Assembly: GCA_944326585.1 (NCBI GenBank)
Contig: CALVEN010000001.1
Location: forward strand, 248,001-312,000
DNA: 64,000 nucleotides
From: Candidatus Gastranaerophilales bacterium
GTDB lineage: Bacteria > Cyanobacteriota > Vampirovibrionia > Gastranaerophilales > Gastranaerophilaceae
Reading direction: 5' to 3'
Shown here: positions 50,543 to 59,516 of the stretch, piece after piece
Position numbering within the stretch: position 1 is the stretch's first letter
Layout of the letters: each line of letters begins with the position of its first letter
Translations under genes and position numbers: made by a program
The notes under the pieces: generated by a model
Told to the model about the DNA's origin: nothing
What the model saw: the letters and a program-made list of their open reading frames with translations, nothing else
The model's database searches: none

Positions 50543-51145
50543 ATGGCAAGATACAAAGGACCTACAAATAAATTATTCCGTAACTACGGTGTAAAAGATT
50601 TGTCTAACAGAAAATTAACATCTTCTATGAGACAAAGTGCTTCAGGTCAGCACGGTGCAGTCAGAAAAAAACTTTCTGAATATGCAATTCACTTGAATGA
50701 AAAACAAAAAATCAGACTTACATATCTCGTAAGCGAAAAACAATTTGCAAGATACTATTCTGAAGCTGCAAGAAGAAAAGGCGTAACAGGTACAATCCTT
50801 TTACAGCTTTTGGAATCCAGATTGGATAATATCTTGTTCAGAGCAGGTTTTGGTATTACCCGCAAACAAACAAGACAAATCGTAAACCACGGTCATGTGC
50901 TTGTTAACGGTAAGAAAGTTGACATCCCGTCATATCTGGTAAAACCCGGTGATGTTGTTACAGTTAAAGCAAGAAGCTCCGAATATTTGAAAAATGTATT
51001 GGAAATGATTGATTTGGCTTGCGCACCGGCGTGGATGACAATTGACAAAGATGCTTTGAAAATTACTTTTGACAGAATTCCGGAAAGAGAAGAACTTGAT
51101 CCTGAAATCAAAGAACATTTGGTAATTGAATATTATTCTAAATAA
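50543..51145 (+). CDS. rpsD: Ribosomal protein S4 (uS4)
   Basis: A 200-residue protein starting MARYKGPTNKLFRNYGVKDL at ATG 50543 (AAAGGAGA ahead); an upstream ATG at 50516 lies in the hairpin and gives a non-conserved extension. The S4 domain has RLDNILFRAGFGITRKQTRQ and VNHGHVLVNGKKVDIPSYLV. It is a 30S assembly initiator. Confidence 0.97.
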   Translation: MARYKGPTNKLFRNYGVKDLSNRKLTSSMRQSASGQHGAVRKKLSEYAIHLNEKQKIRLTYLVSEKQFARYYSEAARRKGVTGTILLQLLESRLDNILFRAGFGITRKQTRQIVNHGHVLVNGKKVDIPSYLVKPGDVVTVKARSSEYLKNVLEMIDLACAPAWMTIDKDALKITFDRIPEREELDPEIKEHLVIEYYSK

Positions 51146-51205
51146 GGGTTTATAAAATCCCAAAAGGAAGAATCAATAGTTATTATAAAACTAGGAGAAA
51201 AACAA

Positions 51206-52174
51206 ATGGAATTAAAAATTAAATGCGTTAATACAACAACAAGCTCAGACGGTTCACAATACGGTAAATTTGTAATTGAACCGTTGGAAAGAGGCTTTGG
51301 TACTACAATCGGTAACTCTTTAAGACGTGTATTACTGTCAAGTCTTGAAGGAACAGCCGTAACATCAGCAAGAATTGAAGGTATTACTCACGAATACACA
51401 GCAATTCCCGGTGTTTTGGAAGACGTTATTGATGTAATGCTTAACCTCAAAGGCTTAGTTGTAAAAACCGATTCAAAAGATGCACAACATTTGAGAATAG
51501 ATGTTGATCGTCCTGGACCGGTTCTTGCAAGTGATATTCAATTGCCTGCAGGCGTTAAAGTTGTTAACCCTGACTGGTTAATTTGTACGATTGCTGACGG
51601 CGGTTCATTCCACGCCGATATTATTGTGGAAACCGGCAAAGGCTACGTTGCAAATGATGTTCCGAGAGATGCAAAAGGTTTATCAATCGATGTATTGCCT
51701 ATTGATGCAACATTTATGCCTATCAAACGAGTAAGCTACAATGTTGAAAATACACGTGTAGGCGATATGATTGACTTTGATAAATTAACTCTCGAAATTT
51801 GGTCAAACGGGTCAATTGATGTTACAACAGCATTAAGTCAAGCATCAAATCTTTTGATTGAACACTTTATGCAGATAGCATCAATTACAGGTCAGCCTGT
51901 AATTTCACCGGTTGCATCCGTTGAAGAAACTGAAGAAGAAGATTCTAATGTTCCTTCAATGACCATTGAAGAATTGGAATTGTCTGTCAGAGCATACAAT
52001 TGCTTGAAACGTGCAAGCATCAATTCAATGGCTGAATTGTTGAAAAAATCAGAACATGATTTGTTGAATATTAAAAATTTCGGTAAAAAATCTTCAGATG
52101 AAGTTATCGAAAGACTTCACCATTTCGGATTGGAATTAGCTCCGAGCCCTGAAATGGAAGAAGAAATCGGCTAA
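51206..52174 (+). CDS. rpoA: RNA polymerase alpha subunit
   Basis: A 322-residue protein: N-terminal dimerisation/assembly domain (FVIEPLERGFGTTIGNSLRR, GVLEDVIDVMLNLK) and C-terminal alpha-CTD (LELSVRAYNCLKRASINSMA, NFGKKSSDEV). It nucleates RNA polymerase assembly and contacts promoters and activators. CTAGGAGAA precedes the ATG. Confidence 0.98.
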   Translation: MELKIKCVNTTTSSDGSQYGKFVIEPLERGFGTTIGNSLRRVLLSSLEGTAVTSARIEGITHEYTAIPGVLEDVIDVMLNLKGLVVKTDSKDAQHLRIDVDRPGPVLASDIQLPAGVKVVNPDWLICTIADGGSFHADIIVETGKGYVANDVPRDAKGLSIDVLPIDATFMPIKRVSYNVENTRVGDMIDFDKLTLEIWSNGSIDVTTALSQASNLLIEHFMQIASITGQPVISPVASVEETEEEDSNVPSMTIEELELSVRAYNCLKRASINSMAELLKKSEHDLLNIKNFGKKSSDEVIERLHHFGLELAPSPEMEEEIG

Positions 52175-52208
52175 TTAAGATATCAAATTAATAAAAAGGA
52201 AAATAAAA

Positions 52209-52637
52209 ATGAGACACCAAACTAAAAAACATACGCTTGGAAAAGCACAAGACCAAAGAGAAGCCTTGTTGCGTTCTTTAGCGACTGAACTTTTTATGCA
52301 CGGTGAAATCAAAACAACTATGGCAAGAGCAAAGGCTTTGAGACCGTATGCTGAAGAGATTATCACTTTTGCAAAAAAAGGTGATTTGAACAGCCGCCGC
52401 CAGGCCGCTAAATATATTTTCGACAAAGAAACAGGAAAATATATGGACCTTGCAACAGGTGAAGTTTTTGACGCACCTCAGGCTGACAAAAAATTGGCTG
52501 CAGAAACAGTTTTGAGAAAATTGTTTGTTGTAATCGGTAAAAAATATTCTAACCGTGAAGGCGGTTATACAAGAATTTACCGTTTGCCGCCAAGACGCGG
52601 AGATGCTTCTGAAATGGCATTAATCCAGCTGGTATAA
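52209..52637 (+). CDS. rplQ: Ribosomal protein L17 (bL17)
   Basis: A 142-residue protein, MRHQTKKHTLGKAQDQREAL, with RSLATELFMHGEIKTTMARA and YTRIYRLPPRRGDASEMAL at the end. It is slightly longer than typical by an internal segment (KETGKYMDLATGEVFDAPQA). Confidence 0.96.
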   Translation: MRHQTKKHTLGKAQDQREALLRSLATELFMHGEIKTTMARAKALRPYAEEIITFAKKGDLNSRRQAAKYIFDKETGKYMDLATGEVFDAPQADKKLAAETVLRKLFVVIGKKYSNREGGYTRIYRLPPRRGDASEMALIQLV

Positions 52638-52640
52638 CCT

Positions 52641-53396
52641 ATGCGTTATGCCGTTCAGGTTCAGTATATAGGTAAAAACTATGCCGGAAGCCAGTTGCAA
52701 GCCGGAAGTGACTTACCGACAATACAGGGAGAACTTGAAAAAGCACTTAGTACATTGATATATGGTAATTCCATAAATAATAACCGGCCGGTTAAAACAA
52801 TCTTTTCCGGAAGGACGGATAAAGGAGTAAATTCCGTCGGACAGGTTGTTCATTTTGATTGTGACAAACCTATTGTTGCTTCAAAGTTTGTCTACTCTTT
52901 GAATGAAATACTTCCCAACGACATATCCGTTACGGACTTGAAAGAGGTTGACCCTAAATTTCATGCTCAAAAATCGGCAAAAAAACGTCATTATGTTTAT
53001 GAATTTGTTAATCGCAGATGCAAAAACGCTTTTGACGGTGATTTGTTAAGAGTTAAGTATGATATTGATATAAAAAGGATGCAAAAATCACTGGATTATA
53101 TCAAAGGCGAACATGATTTTTCAAGTTTTAAAAGTTCCGGAACGCTGAACCCGAGCAAAGTTTGTTTTATCTATGAAGCGAAAGTTTCACGCGCCGGCGA
53201 CAGGGTGATTATTGATATTATAGGAAACAGATTTTTGTATAATATGGTAAGAGCCATTGTCGGAACTCTTTTAGAAATAGAAGGGCATAACCTGCCGCCT
53301 GAGCATATGAAAAATGTTCTTGAGGCAAAAGATCGGAAGAAAGCCGGTCAAACCGTCAGTCCGTACGGATTGACACTTGTAGAAGTAACATATTAA
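52641..53396 (+). CDS. truA: tRNA pseudouridine38-40 synthase
   Basis: A 251-residue protein. Catalytic Asp in IFSGRTDKGVNSVGQVVHFD; RHYVYEFVNR; FSSFKSSG; GNRFLYNMVRAIVGTLLEI. It converts U38-U40 of tRNA anticodon arms. It begins 3 bp after the rplQ stop with no separate ribosome-binding site, so it is coupled. The rplQ-truA-rplM-rpsI order is common in cyanobacteria and Firmicutes. Confidence 0.95.
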   Translation: MRYAVQVQYIGKNYAGSQLQAGSDLPTIQGELEKALSTLIYGNSINNNRPVKTIFSGRTDKGVNSVGQVVHFDCDKPIVASKFVYSLNEILPNDISVTDLKEVDPKFHAQKSAKKRHYVYEFVNRRCKNAFDGDLLRVKYDIDIKRMQKSLDYIKGEHDFSSFKSSGTLNPSKVCFIYEAKVSRAGDRVIIDIIGNRFLYNMVRAIVGTLLEIEGHNLPPEHMKNVLEAKDRKKAGQTVSPYGLTLVEVTY

Positions 53397-53410
53397 ATTG
53401 GAGATAAAGC

Positions 53411-53848
53411 ATGAAAACATATTCAGCAAAACCTCTGGAAGTTGAAAGAAAATGGTATTTAATCGATGCCGAAGGTGAAATCCTTGGCAGATTGGCTACC
53501 AGAATTGCTAATATTCTCAGAGGCAAAAATAAACCTGAATATACACCCAACGTTGATACAGGTGATTTTGTCATCGTAATCAATGCTGATAAGGTTGTTG
53601 TTTCAGGTAAAAAAGAAACTGATAAAATTTATTATCATCACACCGGTTATCCGGGCGGCTTGAAATCTGCAAGCGTAAAAGAAGTACGCGAAAAAGATGC
53701 AAGAAAATTAATTGAAAAAGCAGTAAAAGGCATGCTTCAGCACAACACATTGGGTGATACTCAATTTACTAAATTGAAAGTCTACAATGGTCCTGAACAT
53801 CCGCATGCTGCTCAGAAACCAATTGTATTAGAAAAGGAGGTTAAATAA
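53411..53848 (+). CDS. rplM: Ribosomal protein L13 (uL13)
   Basis: A 145-residue protein. [40 protein letters not shown] and [20 protein letters not shown] are typical L13. It overlaps rpsI by 1 bp. Confidence 0.97.
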   Translation: MKTYSAKPLEVERKWYLIDAEGEILGRLATRIANILRGKNKPEYTPNVDTGDFVIVINADKVVVSGKKETDKIYYHHTGYPGGLKSASVKEVREKDARKLIEKAVKGMLQHNTLGDTQFTKLKVYNGPEHPHAAQKPIVLEKEVK

Positions 53849-54243
53849 TGGCTGATAAAGAAATTATAGCTACAGGACGCAGAAAGACCTCTATTGCAGT
53901 TGTAAAATTGGTTAAAGGTAAAGGCAGAATTTTTGTTAACGGTAAAAAATTAACAGATTATATCGGTAACAGACCTGCTATAGAAATGTTAGTTTATAGA
54001 CCCCTTGTTTTAACTGACAATCAGGATAAATATGATGTCAGAGTAAAAGCAGTAGGCGGCGGTGTTGTTGCTCAATGCGGTGCAATCAGACACGGTATTG
54101 CAAGAGCGCTTGTAAAAGCTAACGAAGAATACAGAAACGTATTAAGACTTGAAGGTTTGTTAACACGTGATCCGCGTGTTAAAGAACGTAAAAAATACGG
54201 TCGCAAACGTGCAAGAAAACGTTTCCAATTCTCAAAACGTTAA
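53848..54243 (+). CDS. rpsI: Ribosomal protein S9 (uS9)
   Basis: A 131-residue protein. GRRKTSIAVVKLVKGKGRIF, KAVGGGVVAQCGAIRHGIAR and GRKRARKRFQFSKR at the end are diagnostic. The end of the operon; AAAGGAGG precedes it in rplM. Confidence 0.97.
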   Translation: MADKEIIATGRRKTSIAVVKLVKGKGRIFVNGKKLTDYIGNRPAIEMLVYRPLVLTDNQDKYDVRVKAVGGGVVAQCGAIRHGIARALVKANEEYRNVLRLEGLLTRDPRVKERKKYGRKRARKRFQFSKR

Positions 54244-54249
54244 TATTTC

Positions 54250-54281
54250 AAAAAAAGCCGGTTTTCAAAATCGGCTTTTTT
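54250..54281 (+). terminator. Terminator of the ribosomal operon
   Basis: AAGCCGGTTTT-C-AAAATCGGCTT with a T-run; also ends the converging prepilin gene, whose stop lies inside it. Confidence 0.88.
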
Positions 54282-55050
54282 AATCGCATTTATGTTTACC
54301 ATCCCAGGATAAATCGCTGCATTTCAGGTAATCCATATTTTTGTTATAAATTACCCATGCCGTACAGCCATAACCGTTGTTGACGATTGTGCTATTAAGA
54401 TTGCAGCCTCTTTCTATACGGTATGATGTATCATCTTTAGTTCCTATAGGAATAATTGCGTTTTTATAAATATAAAAATAAAAAATATCTTTACCAATGG
54501 TATTTGGAGAGTTGGTCATTCCGTTTATATCAATAAAAAAATCACCGCACAAAGTTTTATCATTACAAGCAAAGTTTGAAATCCAGCCCCCGGAAAGCGT
54601 CATGCCGTCTGCAAGATGGATTAGTACGGATACGTTGTTATTATTTACTTCTCCTGATAAATAGTATCTTTTATATTCAAATTTATTAGCATTTTGTACG
54701 GCTTTTTCTTTGTTAATTTTAAGATAAGGAGTTATTTTTTCCCAAAATATAAATGCATTATTAGCATAGTCAGGGCTTTGTGAATTATTTGTAAATCCCC
54801 AACTTGACAGTTCACCGTTGTCAATTTTTGCCATCTGATAAGCATTGCTAATCATTCCATAAGCTTTTGTAAGCCGAGATACAGTTTGTTTTTCCTGATA
54901 ATTGTTTACCAACGTCGGAATTGTCATTGCTGCCACAATACCAATAATGGCAAGGGCTATTAGAACTTCCGCAAGGGTGAAAGCCTTGTCTGGTCGGGAT
55001 ATCGGGGGGGGGGCGACTATCTGAACAGCTTTTGTAGTAATCTTTTTCAA
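54280..55050 (-). CDS. Prepilin-like protein with C10 tract in its leader (in frame)
   Basis: A 256-residue protein. The leader MKKITTKAVQIVAPPPISRP is followed by DKAFTLAEVLIALAIIGIVA and the helix. The secreted part has IDINGMTNSPNTIGKDIFYF and six or more cysteines. AAAGGAG precedes the ATG. The C10 run (55004-55013 on the plus strand as G10) lies between start codon and cleavage site, so slippage would shut the gene off; the present length is in frame. Related to the edge prepilin at 1-540 (SRLTKAYGMISNAYQMAKID). Confidence 0.88.
   Translation of the reverse strand: MKKITTKAVQIVAPPPISRPDKAFTLAEVLIALAIIGIVAAMTIPTLVNNYQEKQTVSRLTKAYGMISNAYQMAKIDNGELSSWGFTNNSQSPDYANNAFIFWEKITPYLKINKEKAVQNANKFEYKRYYLSGEVNNNNVSVLIHLADGMTLSGGWISNFACNDKTLCGDFFIDINGMTNSPNTIGKDIFYFYIYKNAIIPIGTKDDTSYRIERGCNLNSTIVNNGYGCTAWVIYNKNMDYLKCSDLSWDGKHKCD
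55004..55013. repeat. G10/C10 homopolymer in a prepilin leader
   Basis: Ten G on the plus strand, flanked by GATATC and CGACTATC, similar to the GGGGGGGGCGACTCTC of the short poly-G ORFs but in opposite orientation to the gene. Confidence 0.85.
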
Positions 55051-55256
55051 TATATAATCTCCTTTTTACTTTATTAAATATTATTTTGTATATTTTGTCA
55101 AGTTATGTCTGCCTAATAGTTATTATAGATACATATAATAATTATATAAATTTATAATGTAAACAAATGTTACAAAAAATACAAACACTGAAATCGGACA
55201 AAATTAAAATACTTTATATATGTAAGAGAGAGTACACAAACATAAGGAGAGCTATT

Positions 55257-55580
55257 ATGTCATTCTTAGCGGTAGATGCACAAAAACAATTATTTATTTT
55301 GCAAAGAAACCAGCTTCAATATGAACAAACTCTTGTTATGAATGAAGCGAACTGGGTTTCAAAAGAAATGGGTTATTACGCCAATGAATTGGGTGAAGAT
55401 GCAGATTTAGATAATGACCCGTACTACATTGAATTGCAGCAGACTGAAGAATATTTGGAATCAAGACAGGACACTTTGGATTCACAAATCCAATTGCTTG
55501 ATAACGAAATCTCCAGTTTGAAAACACTGGTTAACAACAATATTAAGAACAGCTGCGGCTTGAATTTGATAGGCAGCTAA
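55257..55580 (+). CDS. Small coiled-coil protein, relative of the large conserved-termini proteins
   Basis: 107 residues from ATG 55257 (AAGGAGAG ahead), MSFLAVDAQKQLFILQRNQL, ending with a coiled coil (LDSQIQLLDNEISSLKTLVN) and NNIKNSCGLNLIGS. It matches the C-terminal helix of the 37204 and 44339 proteins, with almost no middle domain. Cytosolic or export substrate; a role in the flagellar-type system is speculative. A longer start at 55167 is unlikely. Confidence 0.65.
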   Translation: MSFLAVDAQKQLFILQRNQLQYEQTLVMNEANWVSKEMGYYANELGEDADLDNDPYYIELQQTEEYLESRQDTLDSQIQLLDNEISSLKTLVNNNIKNSCGLNLIGS

Positions 55581-55585
55581 TAGTA

Positions 55586-55611
55586 AAAACGCCTTATTTT
55601 AGGCGTTTATT
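55586..55611. terminator. Bidirectional terminator
   Basis: AACGCCT-TATTTT-AGGCGTT with flanking T/A runs between converging genes. Confidence 0.75.
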
Positions 55612-56442
55612 ACTAATCTCAAAAAGTTCAACGGTGTTAAGCATTAATGACGTAATTGTCATTGGGCCGACGCCGCCCGGAACAGGTGAGATATATGATG
55701 CAATTTTGGAAACATTTTCAAAGTCGACGTCTCCGCGTGTTCTACCCGCCGCATCTTTGAAAATTCCTACATCAACCACTATACAACCGGGTTTCAACAT
55801 TTTTTCTTCTATTATATTTTCCCCTACTGCAGAAACTAATACATCTGCAGTTTTTGTTATGTCGGAAAGATTTTTGGTATGGCTGTGGCAGATTGTGACA
55901 GTTGCATTTCTGTTCAGCATCATCTGGAATAATGGTTTGCCGACAATGTTTGAACGTCCTACGATTACTACGTGTTTGCCTTCAAGTTCAATATTATATT
56001 CGTCAAGCAAAAGCAAAATGCCCTTTGGTGTACACGGGTATACAAAAGGTTTTTCTCCTGAGAAAAGTTTGCCGAAATTGTACGGCGTAAACCCGTCAAC
56101 ATCTTTTTGCGGGCTTATCATATTGATTACTTTTTCTTTTGAAATATGTTCTGGCAAAGGCAGCTGAACAAGAATTGCATCTACGTTTTCATCTCTGTTC
56201 AATTCATGAATTTTTTCTAATAATTCATCTTCTGTAACCGTTGCCGGATAATTAATTACATTTGAGTTAATCCCTATTTTTTCGGCTGTTTTCTTTTTAT
56301 TGTATACATAAATTTGGCTTGCGGGGTTGTTCCCTACCAGAATAACAGCAAGCGAGGGTTTTTTGTTAAAACCTTCTATTTTGGTTTTTAAATCCGAAAG
56401 GATTTTTTCTCTTAATTTTTTACCGTCAAGAATTGTTGTCAT
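55594..56442 (-). CDS. folD: Methylenetetrahydrofolate dehydrogenase/cyclohydrolase
   Basis: A 282-residue bifunctional enzyme. YVYNKKKTAEKIG carries the catalytic Lys, QLPLPEHISKEKVINMISPQ, KDVDGFTPYN, PCTPKGILLLL, VVIVGRSNIVGKPLFQMML (NADP site) and PVPGGVGPMTITSLM are diagnostic. It interconverts methylene-, methenyl- and formyl-tetrahydrofolate. Last gene of a leftward group with a CooC-like ATPase and a methyltransferase-like protein. Confidence 0.97.
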   Translation of the reverse strand: MTTILDGKKLREKILSDLKTKIEGFNKKPSLAVILVGNNPASQIYVYNKKKTAEKIGINSNVINYPATVTEDELLEKIHELNRDENVDAILVQLPLPEHISKEKVINMISPQKDVDGFTPYNFGKLFSGEKPFVYPCTPKGILLLLDEYNIELEGKHVVIVGRSNIVGKPLFQMMLNRNATVTICHSHTKNLSDITKTADVLVSAVGENIIEEKMLKPGCIVVDVGIFKDAAGRTRGDVDFENVSKIASYISPVPGGVGPMTITSLMLNTVELFEISNKRLK

Positions 56443-56459
56443 ATTACCTCACAGCGTCC

Positions 56460-57203
56460 TCACTGCGGCAGATTTAGCCTGAAATAAAATTGTTTAATCG
56501 CATCTTCAACTATTTTGGACTCTTTTTTTACTGTATTTTGTTCCAGCGATTCGTCATAAGGAATTACGCCCAGAACGTCAAGATCATATTTTTTTAATAA
56601 TTCATAAACATTGCTTAATTCATCATTAGCAGCCTTATTAATTACAACACCTAATTGCCCGCCGGCTGCGTATTTTGCGCTGAATTCCTCAATACGTTTT
56701 GCAAGATGCGCAGAGGCTTCACTCGGGTTTGCGACAATAATGGTTGTGTCAATATCAGTATCCACAAGCTGATTGAGGTATTTGAGGTCAAATTCGCAGT
56801 CAAAAATTACTATGTCGTATCGTTCAATAAGTTTTAAAACCGCATCATTGATTTGACCGGTAATCGGGCATCTGCAATCTTTTGATCCGACAAGCCATGA
56901 AACAATTATGTCAACATTTTCGTCCAGCGACACTACAATATCTTCCATTGCCCATTCAATGAATTCCTGCTTGGTCATATTTTCGGGAATGCCGGTTTTG
57001 TATTCGTGTTTTCCGCTTCTGATACCGTAGATGGTATTTCTTATATCCAGCCCGAAGCTGTGTCCGAGTTCACCTGTCAGGTCATTATCCAGAAGCAAGA
57101 TTGTTTTTTCGGGAAACATTTCTTTTAGTATATTTAAAAATGCTTTGGTAATTGTAGTTTTTCCGCTTCCGCTTTTGCCGATAATTGCGAGTTTAGTTGT
57201 CAT
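56460..57203 (-). CDS. CooC/MinD-type P-loop ATPase
   Basis: A 247-residue SIMIBI ATPase. Walker A IIGKSGSGKTTITKAF, switch-like LLLDNDLTGELG, a Cys pair VGSKDCRCPITGQ and FDCEFDLKYLNQL, then VVINKAANDEL. Closest in pattern to CooC, the nickel-insertion ATPase of carbon monoxide dehydrogenase, and related metal-cofactor ATPases. It overlaps the preceding gene by 11 bp. No CODH is in the window; the client is unknown. Confidence 0.82.
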   Translation of the reverse strand: MTTKLAIIGKSGSGKTTITKAFLNILKEMFPEKTILLLDNDLTGELGHSFGLDIRNTIYGIRSGKHEYKTGIPENMTKQEFIEWAMEDIVVSLDENVDIIVSWLVGSKDCRCPITGQINDAVLKLIERYDIVIFDCEFDLKYLNQLVDTDIDTTIIVANPSEASAHLAKRIEEFSAKYAAGGQLGVVINKAANDELSNVYELLKKYDLDVLGVIPYDESLEQNTVKKESKIVEDAIKQFYFRLNLPQ

Positions 57204-58236
57204 TATACCTCTCTTTTAATTCAAAGGTTAGCTTCATTGCCTTTTCAGCAAGTTCATCGGACAAAGATCCTGCGCCGCATGTAGGCGTTATAAATGAATT
57301 GTCCATTATTAGTTTCTCATTAATTCCTTTTTTAGTCAAATAGTTAACAGCTTTTTTAAATTTTTCATCCAGAATATCCAGATTAGCATTTTCCAGTGCT
57401 TTTTTATCTTTTGTCGGAGTAATTCCCCAGGCAATTTTTCCGCCTTTTTCAAGAAATGTTTTGATATTTTCGTGAAAAAGGCTTAAATTTTGTGCATAAG
57501 AATACGCATCAAGGCTTATAATGTTAATTCCGGCATCAATCGGCACTGTCCAATCGCATTTGCCGCAGCAGTGTATTCCGCAAATGCCTCCGTTATTTTG
57601 AATTATATCGGAGATTTCTTTAAGCATTGGGATAACTTCTTTACGTGAAATAGTAAGGTAGCTTGAGGCGCCGAGTTGTGTTAACGTCGGTTCATCTATA
57701 AAAATTATCGGAGTCGCGCCGGCTTTTTTGATTTCTGTTATCTGCCATAATGCCTTCAAAGATAGTATTTTGACTGTCAATTCTCTGAGAGTATCGTCAT
57801 AAATTGCTGATTGGCCCTTTTTGTCCGTGAGGGCCGCTGTGAGTGTAAAAGGTCCGGTTATTTGACCTTTAGCGTATTTACAGTGATTTTTTTTTATGAA
57901 TTCTAAAAACGGTTTGAATGTTGATGAAAAATTTTCACTTATTCTGAATTTCTCAAGCAGTTTATAATCTTTGTTTTTAATAATGTTTTCATAATCAGAC
58001 AAAAATTCTTCAACATCATTAAAAAATTGTTCATTTTCTGTATCAAAGCGGAAATCAGCATCTTCGGGCATAAAAAATGAAGGCATTCCTTCCAAGAATT
58101 GAAAAGACATGTCTTCATTTTTGCTAACTTTTGCCAGCTGCGGCCAAAACGGTATTTCAGAAAAATAGTTTTGGACGATTGCTATAGCTTTTTGGGGATT
58201 ATCATAAGGTAATGAACCGATTGCCAGACACTCCAT
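57193..58236 (-). CDS. UROD/MetE-like (B12-linked methyltransferase superfamily) protein
   Basis: A 347-residue TIM-barrel protein of the uroporphyrinogen decarboxylase/cobalamin-independent methionine synthase superfamily. LPYDNPQKAIAIVQNYF at the start, FIDEPTLTQLG, GIHCCGKCDW and TPTCGAGSL supply His/Cys zinc ligands. Members act as methyl transferases to or from corrinoids or thiols. In the operon order rplI - this gene - CooC-like - folD, a role in one-carbon metabolism is plausible. The substrate is not known. Confidence 0.78.
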   Translation of the reverse strand: MECLAIGSLPYDNPQKAIAIVQNYFSEIPFWPQLAKVSKNEDMSFQFLEGMPSFFMPEDADFRFDTENEQFFNDVEEFLSDYENIIKNKDYKLLEKFRISENFSSTFKPFLEFIKKNHCKYAKGQITGPFTLTAALTDKKGQSAIYDDTLRELTVKILSLKALWQITEIKKAGATPIIFIDEPTLTQLGASSYLTISRKEVIPMLKEISDIIQNNGGICGIHCCGKCDWTVPIDAGINIISLDAYSYAQNLSLFHENIKTFLEKGGKIAWGITPTKDKKALENANLDILDEKFKKAVNYLTKKGINEKLIMDNSFITPTCGAGSLSDELAEKAMKLTFELKERYNDN

Positions 58237-58254
58237 TCAATCCCCCTTGAAAAA

Positions 58255-58761
58255 TTATTCTTCTTCAGTTGTTGCTTCTTCAACTTCTTCTTCAATTGAT
58301 TCTTTAACAACTTCTGATGCGGTAACTGAAATTGCTAATTCGCATTTAACTTTAGACGTCAATTTGATAAGCATTTTGTATTCACCGATTTTGTTGATAG
58401 GAGCATTCAGAGAAACATTTTTTCTGTCAACTTCGATGCCTGATTTTTCTTTTAATTCTTCGGTCAATTTTTTAGTTGTAATAGTACCGAACAATTTTCC
58501 TGATTCACCTGCTTTTGCAGACAATTCAAGTTTGCCGAATTTTTCGATTTGTTCAGCTTTTTTGAGTGCTTCTGCGTGTAATTTTTCCTGTTTAGCTTTA
58601 ATTCTTGCCAGATTTTTTTCACGGTTTTGGAGTGCGCCTTCCGTTGCTATTTCAGCAGCTGCCTGAGGCAGTAAGAAGTTTCTTGCATAACCGTCTTTAA
58701 CGTTAACGATGTCGCCTGCTTCACCTAAATTCTGGACATCTTTTTTTAATATAACTTGCAT
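58255..58761 (-). CDS. rplI: Ribosomal protein L9 (bL9)
   Basis: A 168-residue protein. MQVILKKDVQNLGEAGDIVN, VKDGYARNFLLPQ and FGTITTKKLTEELKEKSG are typical. The C-terminus has an extra acidic tail (KESIEEEVEEATTEEE). It bridges L1 stalk and neighbouring ribosomes. AAAGGAGAA precedes the ATG. 18 bp upstream of the UROD-like gene. Confidence 0.96.
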   Translation of the reverse strand: MQVILKKDVQNLGEAGDIVNVKDGYARNFLLPQAAAEIATEGALQNREKNLARIKAKQEKLHAEALKKAEQIEKFGKLELSAKAGESGKLFGTITTKKLTEELKEKSGIEVDRKNVSLNAPINKIGEYKMLIKLTSKVKCELAISVTASEVVKESIEEEVEEATTEEE

Positions 58762-58861
58762 AATAACATTCTCCTTTACTATTTATTATCGCGTTTAAGC
58801 CAATGCTATAACAAACAAAATCAATTGTCGAGCTTTTTTTGCGGATTGTTACAGATAAATT

Positions 58862-59506
58862 TTATTTTATATCAGGGAAAAGGTAATGTATCCCGTCGTC
58901 GCCTCTCCAGCGGATATAACCGGTTTTTGGCGCTCTGTCAAGGTCAAGAACGCTTACAAGCGCCCAGTTGCCTCTAATTACGTTCAATTTAATTTTGGTA
59001 GGCATATTCATTTGTGCGATTAACTGCGCTGTATCATCGGTTGCGCTCCGTATGTTTTTAACGGTGTCCGGTGCGCCTTTGAGAATGTAAAGTCCGTATT
59101 TTCTGCCGTACATATTATAAAAATATATCCAGGTCATAAATTTATACGGATCATCTTTTTTAATCCAGGCAGTTTCGCCGGTTTTGTTGTTATAAATTAT
59201 CTGAACCCAATCTTCTGTTTCATCCGTTACCGCAACAAATCCCAGTTCTTTTTCAGGTATAAAGACAATGAAAAGTTCATTAAACTTTACTTCTTCCGGG
59301 AAAATATCTACGGCAGACCATTTAATATTATTAATTATGCTTGATTGATCATCCGGCTGCTCATAAAGTGTTATATCTTTAGATATCTGATATAAACCGA
59401 TAGTCCTGAGGTCATTAGGTTCAACATTCACAGGCATGATATTTGCAGCATTTACCGGTAGAATTAAACCAAGTAACAAAATCAAAAATACTATCAGTTT
59501 TTTCAT
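58862..59506 (-). CDS. Secreted SH3-like domain protein
   Basis: A 214-residue protein with signal peptide (MKKLIVFLILLLGLILPVNA). Two beta-rich SH3-like regions are visible: about 45-120 (ITLYEQPDDQSSIIN, GETAWIKKDD) and about 160-214 (NVIRGNWALVSVLDLDR, GYIRWRGDDGIHYLFPDIK). Bacterial SH3 domains often bind cell wall. Located 10 bp after pheT and probably co-transcribed. The function is unknown. Confidence 0.7.
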   Translation of the reverse strand: MKKLIVFLILLLGLILPVNAANIMPVNVEPNDLRTIGLYQISKDITLYEQPDDQSSIINNIKWSAVDIFPEEVKFNELFIVFIPEKELGFVAVTDETEDWVQIIYNNKTGETAWIKKDDPYKFMTWIYFYNMYGRKYGLYILKGAPDTVKNIRSATDDTAQLIAQMNMPTKIKLNVIRGNWALVSVLDLDRAPKTGYIRWRGDDGIHYLFPDIK

Positions 59507-59516
59507 AAGAATTCTC

